Below are positions 1-8,124 of a stretch of DNA of 64,000 nt, in pieces. Numbering within the stretch: the first letter of the stretch is position 1; every line of letters begins with the position of its first letter. Origin of the DNA: Pyrinomonadaceae bacterium. GTDB taxonomy: Bacteria > Acidobacteriota > Blastocatellia > Pyrinomonadales > Pyrinomonadaceae. The stretch covers positions 1 through 64,000 of the forward strand of contig JAVEDE010000110.1 of the NCBI GenBank assembly GCA_030841105.1, written 5' to 3'. The translations under genes and the position numbers were made by a program. The notes beneath the pieces were generated by a model. That model was not told the DNA's origin and searched no databases. It saw only the letters and a program-made list of their open reading frames with translations.

Positions 1-436
1 TGGGCGTCGTGGTCGGCAACGCGGTCGGGAGCGGCGTCGGCGTGGGGGAGGGGGCGACGCCCGAAGTGTCCGGGTCGAGAGCGACGGGGACGGGGACGAC
101 CTCACCCGTGCGCGTGATGAAGAGGCGTTGGCGCACCTCGCGCGTCACATAACCTGTGGCCGAGACGCGGATGAGGTAGACGCCGGGGGCGAGCAGTCCG
201 GCGTAGAAGCGGCCGCGCGCGTCCGAAGTCTTCGGCACGATCTGGTTGGTCTGACTGTTAATGATCTGGACGGCCGCGCCGGGGATGATTGCGCCCGTCT
301 GGCTGTTCGTCACCGTGCCCTCGAACGCGCCCGTCACCGTGTCCTGCGCTTGCAGGTTGTTTACCGACAAATGAACGAATGAAAGTAAGAAGCCGAGTGC
401 GAGCGATAACCCCTTGTGCGCTGATGAGTGTCTCAT
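1..436 (-). CDS. Carboxypeptidase-regulatory-like domain protein, N-terminal part (runs off window)
   Basis: The reverse-strand frame is open from an ATG at 434-436 to the window edge (145 codons). It begins with a short basic stretch and a hydrophobic segment (SLALGFLLSFVHL), consistent with a signal peptide and export. A beta-sandwich domain of the CarboxypepD_reg type follows: motifs GAFEGTVTNSQTGAIIPGA, TSDARGRFYAGLLAPGVYL and VSATGYVT are the usual 'extension-novelty-explain' pattern of this fold. After it comes a Pro/Thr-rich linker (SPTPTPLPT). Such domains lead many acidobacterial TonB-dependent or surface proteins, but the part that would decide the function lies outside the window. 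A candidate -35 (TTGACA on the minus strand, 517-522) lies upstream; no convincing -10 was identified. Confidence 0.75.
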   Translation of the reverse strand, partial: MRHSSAHKGLSLALGFLLSFVHLSVNNLQAQDTVTGAFEGTVTNSQTGAIIPGAAVQIINSQTNQIVPKTSDARGRFYAGLLAPGVYLIRVSATGYVTREVRQRLFITRTGEVVPVPVALDPDTSGVAPSPTPTPLPTALPTTTP

Positions 437-706
437 GGTCGAAAAAGTTTGCTCTCCGGGACGACGGCGGCGTGCTCGTCGCGCGGGTCTGGGAAACAGA
501 ATTAACGAAATGTTTATGTCAAATTGAGGGACAAGGCGTTCGTGGAATTTCAAGATCGCTTTGCCGGCCGGTGGGAGCGAAGTTATAGGGCAGCAGTCTA
601 TAACATAGAAGCGCGGCGCGACGCCATCGAAAAATCAGGCGACGCGACGGCTCGTTAAACTGATCCGACGCCCGTCCGCACCTCCCGGACGGAAACGAGC
701 AGTGGC

Positions 707-758
707 TCAGTTTGAAATCCCGAACCGGCATTTATGGATACTCTAAATTTCAAACTGA
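707..758. repeat. 12-bp perfect inverted repeat
   Basis: TCAGTTTGAAAT at 707-718 is matched by its exact complement at 747-758, with a 28-nt spacer. The arm resembles the TTGAAAC heptamer class found elsewhere in the window but is a single copy. It may be an operator or a degenerate member of that family. Confidence 0.5.
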
Positions 759-945
759 ACCGCTACCGAAGACTCTAGAGTGAAACGCCAGCCCGGCACG
801 TTTGCCGGGAAAAATGAACCCGCCCGCTTTTTTTCTCTCCCCGGATCGCAATTTTCGCCGGGATCGGTTATGATGATTGTCATCTGGCATGCGGTGAAAC
901 CAAATGCCAAGTGGTTGCTGGGGTGAGGACAGTAACCACGCACTA

Positions 946-985
946 GAGCAGGCGCGGTGGCTCCCAAATGCCGCCGCGCCTGTTC
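946..985 (-). terminator. GC-rich hairpin downstream of argH
   Basis: A 16-bp stem (946-961 with 970-985, two G-T type mismatches) and an 8-nt loop lie about 65 bp after the argH stop. The position suits transcript termination or 3'-end protection of argH mRNA. No T-run follows on the minus strand, so intrinsic termination is uncertain. Confidence 0.4.
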
Positions 986-1050
986 GCTTACCGGCAGCTT
1001 CGATTCGACCGTTTTCAAGTCATCACCCTCTCGCCCGACTCCACTTCGAC

Positions 1051-2439
1051 TCAGCCGTCAAGCGACGCGCGCGCCGCCGCAAGCGCTTCCGCCACGCGCG
1101 CGGGCGACGTGCCGCCCGCCTGCGACTTCGTGGCGAGCGTCTGTTCGAGCGAGAGCGCGGCGTAGACGTCCGCCTCGACGAGCGGCGAAAACTCGCGCAT
1201 CTCTTCGAGCGGGAGTTCGTGGAGTTCAAGCCCGCGCCCGATGGCCGCGAGCACGATGCGCCCGACCGCTTCGTGCGCCTCGCGGAAGGGCAGCCCCTTG
1301 CGCGCGAGATAGTCGGCGAGTTCGGTCGCATTCATGTAGCCGCGCGCCGCGGCCTCGCGCGCCCTCTCTTCACGCAGGCGGATGTTCCGCAAAACGGTCG
1401 CCATCACTTCGAGCGAAGTGTGCACCGTGTGGGCGGTGTCGAAGACGGCCTCTTTGTCCTCCTGCATGTCCTTGTTGTAGGCGAGCGGCAAGCCCTTCAA
1501 CATCGTCAGGAGCGAGAGCGTGTGGCCGAAGACGCGCGCCGATTTGCCGCGCACGAGTTCGAGCGCGTCCGGGTTCTTCTTCTGCGGCATCAAACTCGAA
1601 CCCGTCGAGATCGCGTCGCCCAACTCGATGAAGCCGAACTCCGTCGTCGCGTACACGATGACGTCCTCGGCGAGACGCGACAGGTGAACCATGATAAGAC
1701 TCGCCGCCGCCGCGAACTCGACGCAGAAATCGCGGTCGCTCACCGCGTCCAGACTGTTGCGCGAAACCGCGTCGAAGCCGAGCGCGTGCGCGACCGCCTC
1801 GCGGTCAATCGGGTAACTCGTCCCGGCGAGCGCGGCCGAACCGAGCGGCAACACGTTCGTGCGGCAGCGCACGTCCCTCAGTCGTTCGCGGTCGCGCGCG
1901 AGCATCTCGAAGTAGGCGAGACACCAGTGCGCCCACATGACGGGCTGCGCGCGTTGCAAGTGCGTGTAGCCGGGCAAGACCGCTTCGCGGTGCGCGTCCG
2001 CCAGATCGAGCAACGCCCTCTGCGCCCTGATCACGTTCCCTTCCATCGCGTCAATCTGATCCCGCAGCCAGAGCCGCAAGGCCGTCGCCACCTGATCGTT
2101 GCGGCTGCGCCCGGCGTGCAGTTTGCGCCCCGCGTCGCCGATGAGCGCGACGAGCCGCGCCTCGATGAACGAGTGCACATCCTCGGCCGCGTCGTCGTCG
2201 AAAAAGTCGCTCTCCGTCTCGCTCCGCCACTGAAGCGTGTTGAGACCCTCTTGGATCTGTTCCGCCTCCGCGTCGGTCAATGCGCCCGCCGCGCGCAAGC
2301 CTTCCGCGTGCACGCGGCTCGCGCGCACGTCGGGCAGGAACAGCGCGCGGTCGAAACCGAACGAACGGTTGTAGGCCGCGAAGCGCGCGTTCGCCCGTCC
2401 GGTGAACCGGCCGCCCCACAGTTTTTTCTCGTCACTCAT
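1051..2439 (-). CDS. argH: Argininosuccinate lyase
   Basis: Catalyses the last step of arginine biosynthesis, argininosuccinate to arginine plus fumarate, as a cytosolic homotetramer of the fumarase/aspartase superfamily. Seen: N-terminal LWGGRFTG, the HAGRSRNDQVATALR segment, PGYTHLQRAQP, and the superfamily signature GSSLMPQKKNPD at about residues 277-288. The length (462 aa) is normal for ArgH. I place the start at the ATG at 2437-2439 (MSDEKKLWGG). A GTG four codons upstream is in frame but would consume the purine-rich ribosome-binding region. It is transcribed away from argR and the rest of the arginine genes, so the 2452-2598 gap is a shared divergent control region. Confidence 0.96.
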   Translation of the reverse strand: MSDEKKLWGGRFTGRANARFAAYNRSFGFDRALFLPDVRASRVHAEGLRAAGALTDAEAEQIQEGLNTLQWRSETESDFFDDDAAEDVHSFIEARLVALIGDAGRKLHAGRSRNDQVATALRLWLRDQIDAMEGNVIRAQRALLDLADAHREAVLPGYTHLQRAQPVMWAHWCLAYFEMLARDRERLRDVRCRTNVLPLGSAALAGTSYPIDREAVAHALGFDAVSRNSLDAVSDRDFCVEFAAAASLIMVHLSRLAEDVIVYATTEFGFIELGDAISTGSSLMPQKKNPDALELVRGKSARVFGHTLSLLTMLKGLPLAYNKDMQEDKEAVFDTAHTVHTSLEVMATVLRNIRLREERAREAAARGYMNATELADYLARKGLPFREAHEAVGRIVLAAIGRGLELHELPLEEMREFSPLVEADVYAALSLEQTLATKSQAGGTSPARVAEALAAARASLDG

Positions 2440-2564
2440 CTTTTCACCCACCCCGCAAGTCTACTCGATAACTACTAACCGCCCGGCCGCCCCCGCCTGT
2501 TTAAATCCCCGCGAGAGTTGTACCCGCGCGGTTGATTTGATGCAACTATGATGCTATTTTATTC

Positions 2565-2600
2565 ATCTATGCACAAGTTATGCAAATCTTTTGCATAGAT
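2565..2600. promoter_or_regulatory. Candidate ArgR operator (ARG boxes) between argH and argR
   Basis: ATCTATGCA (2565-2573) is perfectly mirrored by TGCATAGAT (2592-2600), with another TATGCA inside (2579-2584) and an AT-rich TATTTTATTCATC just upstream (2555-2567). This resembles the AT-rich imperfect palindromes of known ARG boxes (TATTCAT/TGCATA core). The palindrome covers the first possible argR start, so ArgR probably autoregulates and may control argH too. Inferred from similarity and position. Confidence 0.55.
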
Positions 2601-3021
2601 GGTGAGTATGGACAAGGAAAAACGGCAGCAGAAATTGTTGAGTTTGATTCGCGCGAAGCCCGTCAGCACGCAGGGCGAACTGGCGGCGCACCTCGAACGC
2701 GCGGGCTTCGCGGCCACGCAGTCGAGCATCTCGCGCGATCTGGAAGAGTTGGGCGTCGTCAAACGGCGCGGCCGTTACAGTGTGCCGCGGGCGACAGGCG
2801 GGGCGGCGCGCGGCCTCGTGAGTCTGGACGTGGCGGGCGACGCGCTCGTCGTCGCGCGGTGCGAGCCGGGGCTGGCGTCGGCCGTGGCGGTGGAGATTGA
2901 CGGCGCGGCGATCAAAGAGATCGTCGGGACGATTGCGGGCGAAGACACGATCTTCGTCGCGGTGGGCGAGCGCAAGGCGCAGCGCGCGGTGATTAAGAAA
3001 ATCTGGGAACTGTTCGGATGA
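2599..3021 (+). CDS. argR: Arginine repressor
   Basis: Hexameric arginine-sensing transcription factor (ArgR/AhrC). Seen: an N-terminal winged helix with the family motif SSISRDLEELGVVK (about residues 41-54), and a C-terminal oligomerisation/arginine-binding domain with GTIAGEDTIFVA (about 113-124), the GT(I)AGDDT-type signature. Length of 140 aa fits the family (about 150). The start could be the ATG at 2599 or the ATG at 2608 (MDKEKRQQK); the first lies inside the putative operator. It heads the arginine gene run, with argG about 170 bp downstream beyond a palindromic heptamer repeat. It presumably represses the cluster when arginine is abundant. Confidence 0.93.
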   Translation: MVSMDKEKRQQKLLSLIRAKPVSTQGELAAHLERAGFAATQSSISRDLEELGVVKRRGRYSVPRATGGAARGLVSLDVAGDALVVARCEPGLASAVAVEIDGAAIKEIVGTIAGEDTIFVAVGERKAQRAVIKKIWELFG

Positions 3022-3024
3022 GGA

Positions 3025-3178
3025 AGTTTCAGGTTTTAAGTTTCAGGGTTCAAGTTAAAAGACAAAGAATCTCAGAATTTGAAACTTGAGACTTGAATCC
3101 TATTCAGACTTGAAACCTGAAACTTGAAACTTGAAACTCGTTCAGACCTGAAACTTGAAACTTGAAACTTGAAACCTA
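3025..3178. repeat. Palindromic heptamer element (CTTGAAA type), argR-argG gap
   Basis: The left arm (3025-3056) consists of GTTTCAAG-like units. The right arm (about 3079-3178) has more than a dozen tandem CTTGAAA/CCTGAAA units, complementary to the left. The apex carries AAAAGACAAAG. It fills almost the whole gap between two co-oriented genes, and no promoter is evident inside it. Confidence 0.85.
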
Positions 3179-3194
3179 CTGTGAGGGGTGAGGC

Positions 3195-4397
3195 GTGGCG
3201 GAGAAGATCAAAAAAGTTGTGTTGGCTTATTCGGGCGGGCTGGATACGTCCGTGATGTTGCACTGGCTGAAGGAGCGTTACGGGTGCGAGGTCGTCTGCT
3301 ATTGCGCGGACGTGGGGCAGGGCGAGGAACTCACGGGTCTCGACGAGAAGGCGCGCGCGAGCGGCGCGTCGAAACTCTACGTGGAGGATTTGCGGCAGGA
3401 GTTCGTGAGCGATTACGTGTGGGCGGCGGTGAAGGCGAACGCCGTTTACGAGGGCGTCTACCTGCTCGGCACGTCGCTGGCGCGACCCGTGATCGCGAAG
3501 CGGCAGATCGAGATCGCGCGACGCGAAGGGGCGGACGCAGTTGCCCACGGCGCGACGGGCAAGGGCAACGATCAAGTGCGTTTCGAGTTGACCTACTACG
3601 CGCTCGAACCGGACATCAAGGTCGTCGCCCCTTGGCGCGAGTGGGAGTATAAGGGGCGGAGCGATCTCATCGCCTACGCCGAGCAACACAACATCCCCGT
3701 GACGGCGACGCACGCGAAGCCCTACTCGACCGACCGTAACCTGATGCACGTCTCCTACGAGGGCGGCATCCTCGAAGACCCTTGGGCTGAGCCGCCGGGG
3801 GACATTTTTCAGATGACGAAAGCGCCGGAAGATGCGCGCGCCGAAGCCGAGTACGTGGTGGTCGGCTTCGAGCGGGGCGTGCCGGTGAGCGTGAACGGCG
3901 AGCGGATGGGCGCGGTAGCGCTGCTCGAAGAGTTGAACCGCGTGGGCGGCGCGCACGGCGTCGGGCGGGTTGATCTGGTCGAGAACCGCTTCGTCGGGAT
4001 GAAGTCGCGCGGCGTGTACGAGACGCCGGGCGTGACGATTCTGCAAGCGGCGCACCGCGCGCTCGAATCCATCACGATGGACAGGGAAGTCTTAAGGATG
4101 CGCGACGCGCTGAGTTTGAAGTTTGCGGAGAGCGTCTATTACGGCTTCTGGTTCGCGCCGGAGACGGAGTTGATGCGGCGCACGATTGACGCGACGCAGG
4201 AGGACGTGACGGGCGAGGTGCGCGTCAAACTCTATCGCGGCAACGTCATCGTCGCCGGGCGGCGCGCGCCGCGCTCGCTCTACAACGAGCGGCTCGCGAC
4301 GTTCGAGGCCGACACGGTGTACAACCAGCGCGACGCAGAGGGCTTCATCAAACTCAACGCGCTGCGCCTGCGCTCGCTGGCACAGGCGAATAAGTAA
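3195..4397 (+). CDS. argG: Argininosuccinate synthase
   Basis: Joins citrulline and aspartate to argininosuccinate using ATP; seventh step of arginine synthesis, cytosolic. Seen: the N-type ATP pyrophosphatase P-loop AYSGGLDTS at residues 11-19, [33 protein letters not shown] and [15 protein letters not shown], all diagnostic of ArgG. Length 400 aa is typical. The start is GTG at 3195 with GAGGGGTGAGG just upstream. It is preceded by a long CTTGAAA-type repeat and followed after 65 bp by an uncharacterised P-loop gene, which belongs to the same run of + strand arginine genes. Confidence 0.97.
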   Translation: MAEKIKKVVLAYSGGLDTSVMLHWLKERYGCEVVCYCADVGQGEELTGLDEKARASGASKLYVEDLRQEFVSDYVWAAVKANAVYEGVYLLGTSLARPVIAKRQIEIARREGADAVAHGATGKGNDQVRFELTYYALEPDIKVVAPWREWEYKGRSDLIAYAEQHNIPVTATHAKPYSTDRNLMHVSYEGGILEDPWAEPPGDIFQMTKAPEDARAEAEYVVVGFERGVPVSVNGERMGAVALLEELNRVGGAHGVGRVDLVENRFVGMKSRGVYETPGVTILQAAHRALESITMDREVLRMRDALSLKFAESVYYGFWFAPETELMRRTIDATQEDVTGEVRVKLYRGNVIVAGRRAPRSLYNERLATFEADTVYNQRDAEGFIKLNALRLRSLAQANK

Positions 4398-4462
4398 GTC
4401 GGAATTGAAAATCGCCCGGCGGTTCATTGAATCAAGGAAACGAGTTTTGAAAGGGTGGAAGC

Positions 4463-5590
4463 ATGACGAACATCACGGAACAACTTGAAGGCGTGGCGGT
4501 GAAGGTGGTCGAGGCGGACAAGATCGGGTCGGCGACTTCGCCGCTCGACTTGTCGAAGACACTGGCGGTCGTCACGGAGCGCGAGCGCGTGCGCGCGGGC
4601 GACGTGGTGGTGGTGCGCGCGCTGACCGAAAGCGCGACGTATAACCAGTTGGAACTCGTGACGGGGCGGCTGGCGAAGATCAATCAGGGCGACGTGCTGG
4701 CGGGCGTGCTCGGCAGTCGCCGCGCGCTCAAAGGCTTCGTCGGCGACGTGCCGGAGACGGTCGCGGCGGGCGACGAGTTGCACCTGCTGAACATGGGCGG
4801 CGTGATCGGTCTCTGCACGGGGCATCATTCGAGTTTGAGCGATGCGATCCGCGTCGAAGTCATCGGCCTCGTGTACGACGAGGCGGCGCGGGTGCGAAAC
4901 ATCGGCGACGCCGCGCTGCCCTTGCGCGAACAGTTGGGGGCGAGCGCGCCGCTCGTCGTCATCGCGGGCGCGTGCATGAACAGCGGGAAGACTTTTGCGG
5001 CGACGGAGTTGATCCGGCGGGCGACGGCCGGGGGGCTGCGCGTGGCGGCGGGGAAACTCTCCGGCGTCGCAGCCTTGCGCGACACGCTCAACATGGCCGA
5101 CCACGGCGCGGTCGCGACGGCGAGTTTTCTCGACTGCGGGCTGCCTTCGACGGTGGGCGTGGGCGACCTTGCGCCGGTGGCGAAATCAATCATCGGGAAG
5201 TTGAACGAGAGCGCGCCCGACATGATCGTGATCGAACTCGGCGACGGCATTCTCGGCGGCTACTCGGTCGAGTCTGTCTTCGACGACGCGGAGTTGCGCG
5301 GGGCGATGGCCGCGCTGGTCTATTGCGCGTCGGACTACGTGGGCGCGTGGGGCGGCATCGAGTTGCTCAAGCGGCGCGGGCTGACGGTTGACCTCGTGGC
5401 GGGTTCGGTGACCGACTCGCAGATGGGCGAGGATTACATCGAGCGGGAGTTCGCAGTCGCGGCAGGCAACGCGCGCCGCGACGGGGCGCGGATGTTCGAG
5501 ATCATCAAGGATAAGATTTCAGGTTTCAAGTCTCAGGTTTCAGGTTCGCCCCGCGAGGAGGTGGTTGAGCCTGCGCTCGTCGAGGCGTAA
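4463..5590 (+). CDS. Uncharacterised P-loop NTPase inside the arginine cluster
   Basis: I do not recognise a named family. The protein (375 aa, cytosolic, no signal or membrane segment) has two parts. Residues 1-155 include a beta-rich segment (LAVVTERERVRAGDVVVVRAL) and a G/H-containing stretch (GGVIGLCTGHHSSLSDAIR). Residues about 163-350 form a nucleotide-binding domain with Walker A GACMNSGKT at 169-177, an acidic strand end (MIVIELGDGILGG) compatible with Walker B, and GSVTDSQMGEDYIE. The layout loosely recalls SIMIBI-class or DUF1611-like P-loop proteins. Its location between argG and argC suggests an arginine- or ornithine-linked role, but that is inference. The C-terminal tail (ISGFKSQVSGS) is encoded by a heptamer-repeat arm and is probably not part of the fold. 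Confidence 0.7.
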   Translation: MTNITEQLEGVAVKVVEADKIGSATSPLDLSKTLAVVTERERVRAGDVVVVRALTESATYNQLELVTGRLAKINQGDVLAGVLGSRRALKGFVGDVPETVAAGDELHLLNMGGVIGLCTGHHSSLSDAIRVEVIGLVYDEAARVRNIGDAALPLREQLGASAPLVVIAGACMNSGKTFAATELIRRATAGGLRVAAGKLSGVAALRDTLNMADHGAVATASFLDCGLPSTVGVGDLAPVAKSIIGKLNESAPDMIVIELGDGILGGYSVESVFDDAELRGAMAALVYCASDYVGAWGGIELLKRRGLTVDLVAGSVTDSQMGEDYIEREFAVAAGNARRDGARMFEIIKDKISGFKSQVSGSPREEVVEPALVEA

Positions 5591-5724
5591 GGTTTGGGAG
5601 ACGATAACGGCAGATTTCAAATTTGAAATTTCAAATTTCGGACTTGAAACCTGAACTTGAACTCTGAAGCTGAAACGTGAAATCTGAAACTTGAAATTTG
5701 AACGCGAAACTTGAAACTTGAGAC
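5516..5724. repeat. Palindromic heptamer element (CTTGAAA type) overlapping a gene end
   Basis: The left arm (5516-5546) lies inside the last codons of the upstream P-loop gene. The right arm (about 5611-5724) runs as diverged CTTGAAA/TCTGAAA units right up to the argC ATG. The first base after the repeat is the argC start codon, and no Shine-Dalgarno sequence is visible. Confidence 0.85.
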
Positions 5725-6768
5725 ATGAAACTAAGAATCGGCATCTTCGGCGGGTCGGGTTATGGCGGGGCGGAGTTGCTGCGTATTCTGCTGGCGCGCG
5801 CGGATGTCGAGATCGTGTTCGTGACGGCGAACGAACAGGCGGGCAAACTCGTCGGCGAGGTGCATCGCAATCTGTATGAATTGACCGAACTGCGTTTCAT
5901 CGCCGCGCCGGATGAAGTCAAGAGCTTGCCTGAGGTGGACTGCGTGTTTCTGGCGCTGCCGCACGGGCAGGCTTTGGAGATCGCGCCGCGCCTGCCCGCG
6001 GGCGTGCGCGTGATTGACCTGTCGGGCGATTTCCGTCTGAACGACCCGGCGGAGTTTTTGCAGCACTACGGGCGCGAGCAGACGGCCGCCGCGTTGCAGA
6101 GCGAGTTCGTCTACGGCCTGACGGAAGTCAACCGCGACAAAATCAGGAGCGCGCGTCTCGTCAGCAATCCCGGCTGCTTCGCGACGGCTACGCTCTTAGG
6201 TCTCGCGCCGCTGGCCGCCAACGGGGCGATCAAGGGGCGCGTCATCGTTGACGCGAAGACGGGTTCGTCGGGTTCGGGCGCGAAGGCCGCCGCCAACACG
6301 CATCACCCGCAGCGCATGAACTCGTTTTATGCCTACAAGCCGTTCACGCACCAGCACGTGCCGGAGATCGAACAACTGCTGCGCGAGGTGAGCGTGGTGC
6401 GCGAGTGGACGAACGAGTTGGTCTTCATGACGCACTCGCTGCCGGTCGCGCGCGGCATCTTCGCTTCGATCTACTTGGAAGTTGACGAAGCCAATCGCAT
6501 GTCGCTCGAAGAGTTGAAAGATCTCTACCGGGCTTATTACAAAGACTCAACTTTCGTGCGCGTGGTCGAAGGCTCGCCGGACATAAACTGGGTCAAGACC
6601 ACCAACTTTTGCGATGTCGGTATCGCCGTGCGCGGCGGTTCCGTCGTCGTTTTTTCGGCGATAGACAATCTCGTCAAAGGCGCGGCGGGTCAGGCCGTGC
6701 AGAACATGAATCTGATGTTCGGGCTGGACGAGCGCGCGGGGCTGATGTTGATGGGCAGCAATCCTTAA
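5725..6768 (+). CDS. argC: N-acetyl-gamma-glutamyl-phosphate reductase
   Basis: NADPH-dependent reduction of N-acetylglutamyl-phosphate to the semialdehyde, third step of arginine synthesis. Seen: Rossmann motif GIFGGSGYGGAELLR at the N terminus, FLALPHGQA, VIDLSGDFRL, the catalytic Cys151 in SNPGCFAT, and SGSGAKAAANTHHPQ. Length of 347 aa is standard. The product may act on N-acetyl or N-succinyl intermediates, depending on the carbamoyltransferase two genes downstream. The ATG directly abuts a CTTGAAA repeat and lacks an obvious ribosome-binding site, so translation may rely on a leaderless or AT-rich initiation context. Confidence 0.96.
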   Translation: MKLRIGIFGGSGYGGAELLRILLARADVEIVFVTANEQAGKLVGEVHRNLYELTELRFIAAPDEVKSLPEVDCVFLALPHGQALEIAPRLPAGVRVIDLSGDFRLNDPAEFLQHYGREQTAAALQSEFVYGLTEVNRDKIRSARLVSNPGCFATATLLGLAPLAANGAIKGRVIVDAKTGSSGSGAKAAANTHHPQRMNSFYAYKPFTHQHVPEIEQLLREVSVVREWTNELVFMTHSLPVARGIFASIYLEVDEANRMSLEELKDLYRAYYKDSTFVRVVEGSPDINWVKTTNFCDVGIAVRGGSVVVFSAIDNLVKGAAGQAVQNMNLMFGLDERAGLMLMGSNP

Positions 6769-6772
6769 GAAG

Positions 6773-6893
6773 AGTTTCAGGTTTCAAACTAGGGTTTCAA
6801 GTTGCAGGTTTCAAGTTCCAAGTTTCAACTCTGATAAGGTCTTAGGTTGTTAACTTGAAATCTGAAATTTGAAATCTAGAATTTGAAACTAAA
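6773..6893. repeat. Palindromic heptamer element (CTTGAAA type), argC-argD gap
   Basis: The left arm is GTTTCAGGTTTCAA-like (6773-6828); the right arm is CTTGAAATCTGAAATTTG-like (6855-6890). It occupies nearly the whole argC-argD spacer and ends about 10 bp before the argD ATG. Confidence 0.85.
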
Positions 6894-6903
6894 ACGTACG
6901 ACG

Positions 6904-8124
6904 ATGAAGACAATCACGAACTTTGAAGACGTGGCGGCGCGCGAGGGCGAGTTTCAACTGGCGACTTATAAGAAGATGCCGTTGGCGGCGGTGCGCGGGC
7001 GCGGCGCGTGGGTGGAGACGAGCGCGGGCGAACGCTACCTCGATCTCTACGGCGGTCATGCCGTGGCGGCGACGGGACATTGTCACCCGCACGTCGTCGA
7101 AGCGTTGCGGGCGCAGGCCGGGGAGTTGTTGTTCTACTCGAACCTGGTCTATTCGGAAGTGCGCGCGCGTGCGGCGGAGAAGTTGGTAAGTTGCGCGCCC
7201 GCGCCCATTGCGAAAGCCTTCTTCTGCAATTCGGGCACGGAGGCGAACGAGAACGCGATGCGGATGGCGCGCATCGTGACGGGGCGCGAGCGCGTCATCA
7301 CGTTCACGGGCGGCTTTCACGGTCGCACGGCCGACTCGATCAGCGCGACCTTTTTAGGGAAGTATCGCGAACTCGGACGGCCGAACGTGCCCGGACACCT
7401 CTGCGCGGAGTTCGGCTCGATTGCCTCGGTGGCCGCGCTGGCCGACGAGTCGGTCGCCGCCGTGATGCTTGAGCCGATTCAATCAATGGCGGGCGTGAAG
7501 CAGGCGCGGCCGGAGTTCTACCGCGCGCTGCGCGAGTTGTGCGACGAGCGCGGGATGCTCTTGATTTATGACGAGGTGCAAACCGGCGTCGGGCGCACGG
7601 GCGAGTGGTTCTTCGCGGGGAGCGCGGCGGGGGCGGGAGTTGTGCCGGATGTCATCACGCTGGCGAAGGCTCTGGGGAGCGGCGTCCCCGTCGGCGCGTG
7701 CCTGACGACCGACGCGGTGGCCGCGCGCATCAAGGAGAACGACCTCGGCACGACGTTCGGCGGCGGGATGCTCGCGATGGCGGCCGTTGTGGCGACGCTC
7801 GAAGCGATTGAACGGGACGGCATGTTGGAGAACGCGCGCGCCTCGGAGCGACACCTGCGCGAGTCGCTGGAGGGCGTGCCGGGGGTGGCGCGCGTGCGTG
7901 GCGCGGGGCTGCTGTTGGGGTTGGAGTTTGTGGATGAGATCGCCGCGAAAGTTCATCAGGCGTTGCTCGGCGAGCGCATCATCACTGGCACGTCGAGCGA
8001 CGCGCGCGTGCTGCGTCTGCTCCCGCCGCTCTGTCTGAGACGGGAAGAAGTTGATCTGTTCGTCGCGGCGCTCGTCAAAGTTACGGTGGTGGGGAACGCT
8101 CGGTCGAGTGGGAGCAAAGCGTGA
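6904..8124 (+). CDS. argD: Acetylornithine (or succinylornithine) aminotransferase
   Basis: PLP-dependent class-III aminotransferase converting the N-acyl-glutamate semialdehyde to N-acyl-ornithine with glutamate as donor. Seen: LDLYGGHAVAATGHCHP, the PLP phosphate-binding FFCNSGTEANENAMR, FHGRTADSISAT, the Asp of LLIYDEVQTGVGRTG, and the Schiff-base lysine K255 in ITLAKALGSGVPVG. I use the ATG at 6904 (MKTITNFED, 406 aa); an in-frame TTG at 6883 lies in the upstream repeat. The stop overlaps the start of the next gene (GTGA at 8121-8124), so the two are translationally coupled. Confidence 0.95.
   Translation: MKTITNFEDVAAREGEFQLATYKKMPLAAVRGRGAWVETSAGERYLDLYGGHAVAATGHCHPHVVEALRAQAGELLFYSNLVYSEVRARAAEKLVSCAPAPIAKAFFCNSGTEANENAMRMARIVTGRERVITFTGGFHGRTADSISATFLGKYRELGRPNVPGHLCAEFGSIASVAALADESVAAVMLEPIQSMAGVKQARPEFYRALRELCDERGMLLIYDEVQTGVGRTGEWFFAGSAAGAGVVPDVITLAKALGSGVPVGACLTTDAVAARIKENDLGTTFGGGMLAMAAVVATLEAIERDGMLENARASERHLRESLEGVPGVARVRGAGLLLGLEFVDEIAAKVHQALLGERIITGTSSDARVLRLLPPLCLRREEVDLFVAALVKVTVVGNARSSGSKA

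Larger units (their letters stand above)
437..1038. other. Intergenic region with inverted repeats, no gene seen
   Basis: I see no supported gene in these about 600 bases between the divergent left-edge gene and the 3' end of argH. Three palindromes stand out: a 7-bp one (582-588/598-604), a perfect 12-bp one (707-718/747-758), and a GC-rich hairpin next to argH (946-985, listed separately). They may be operators or RNA hairpins; nothing else is recognisable. Confidence 0.5.

Noticed and set aside
904-2478. Long plus-strand frame opposite argH
   Set aside because: Arg-rich antisense shadow; argH carries all family motifs on the other strand, and similar shadows recur opposite most genes in this GC-rich DNA.
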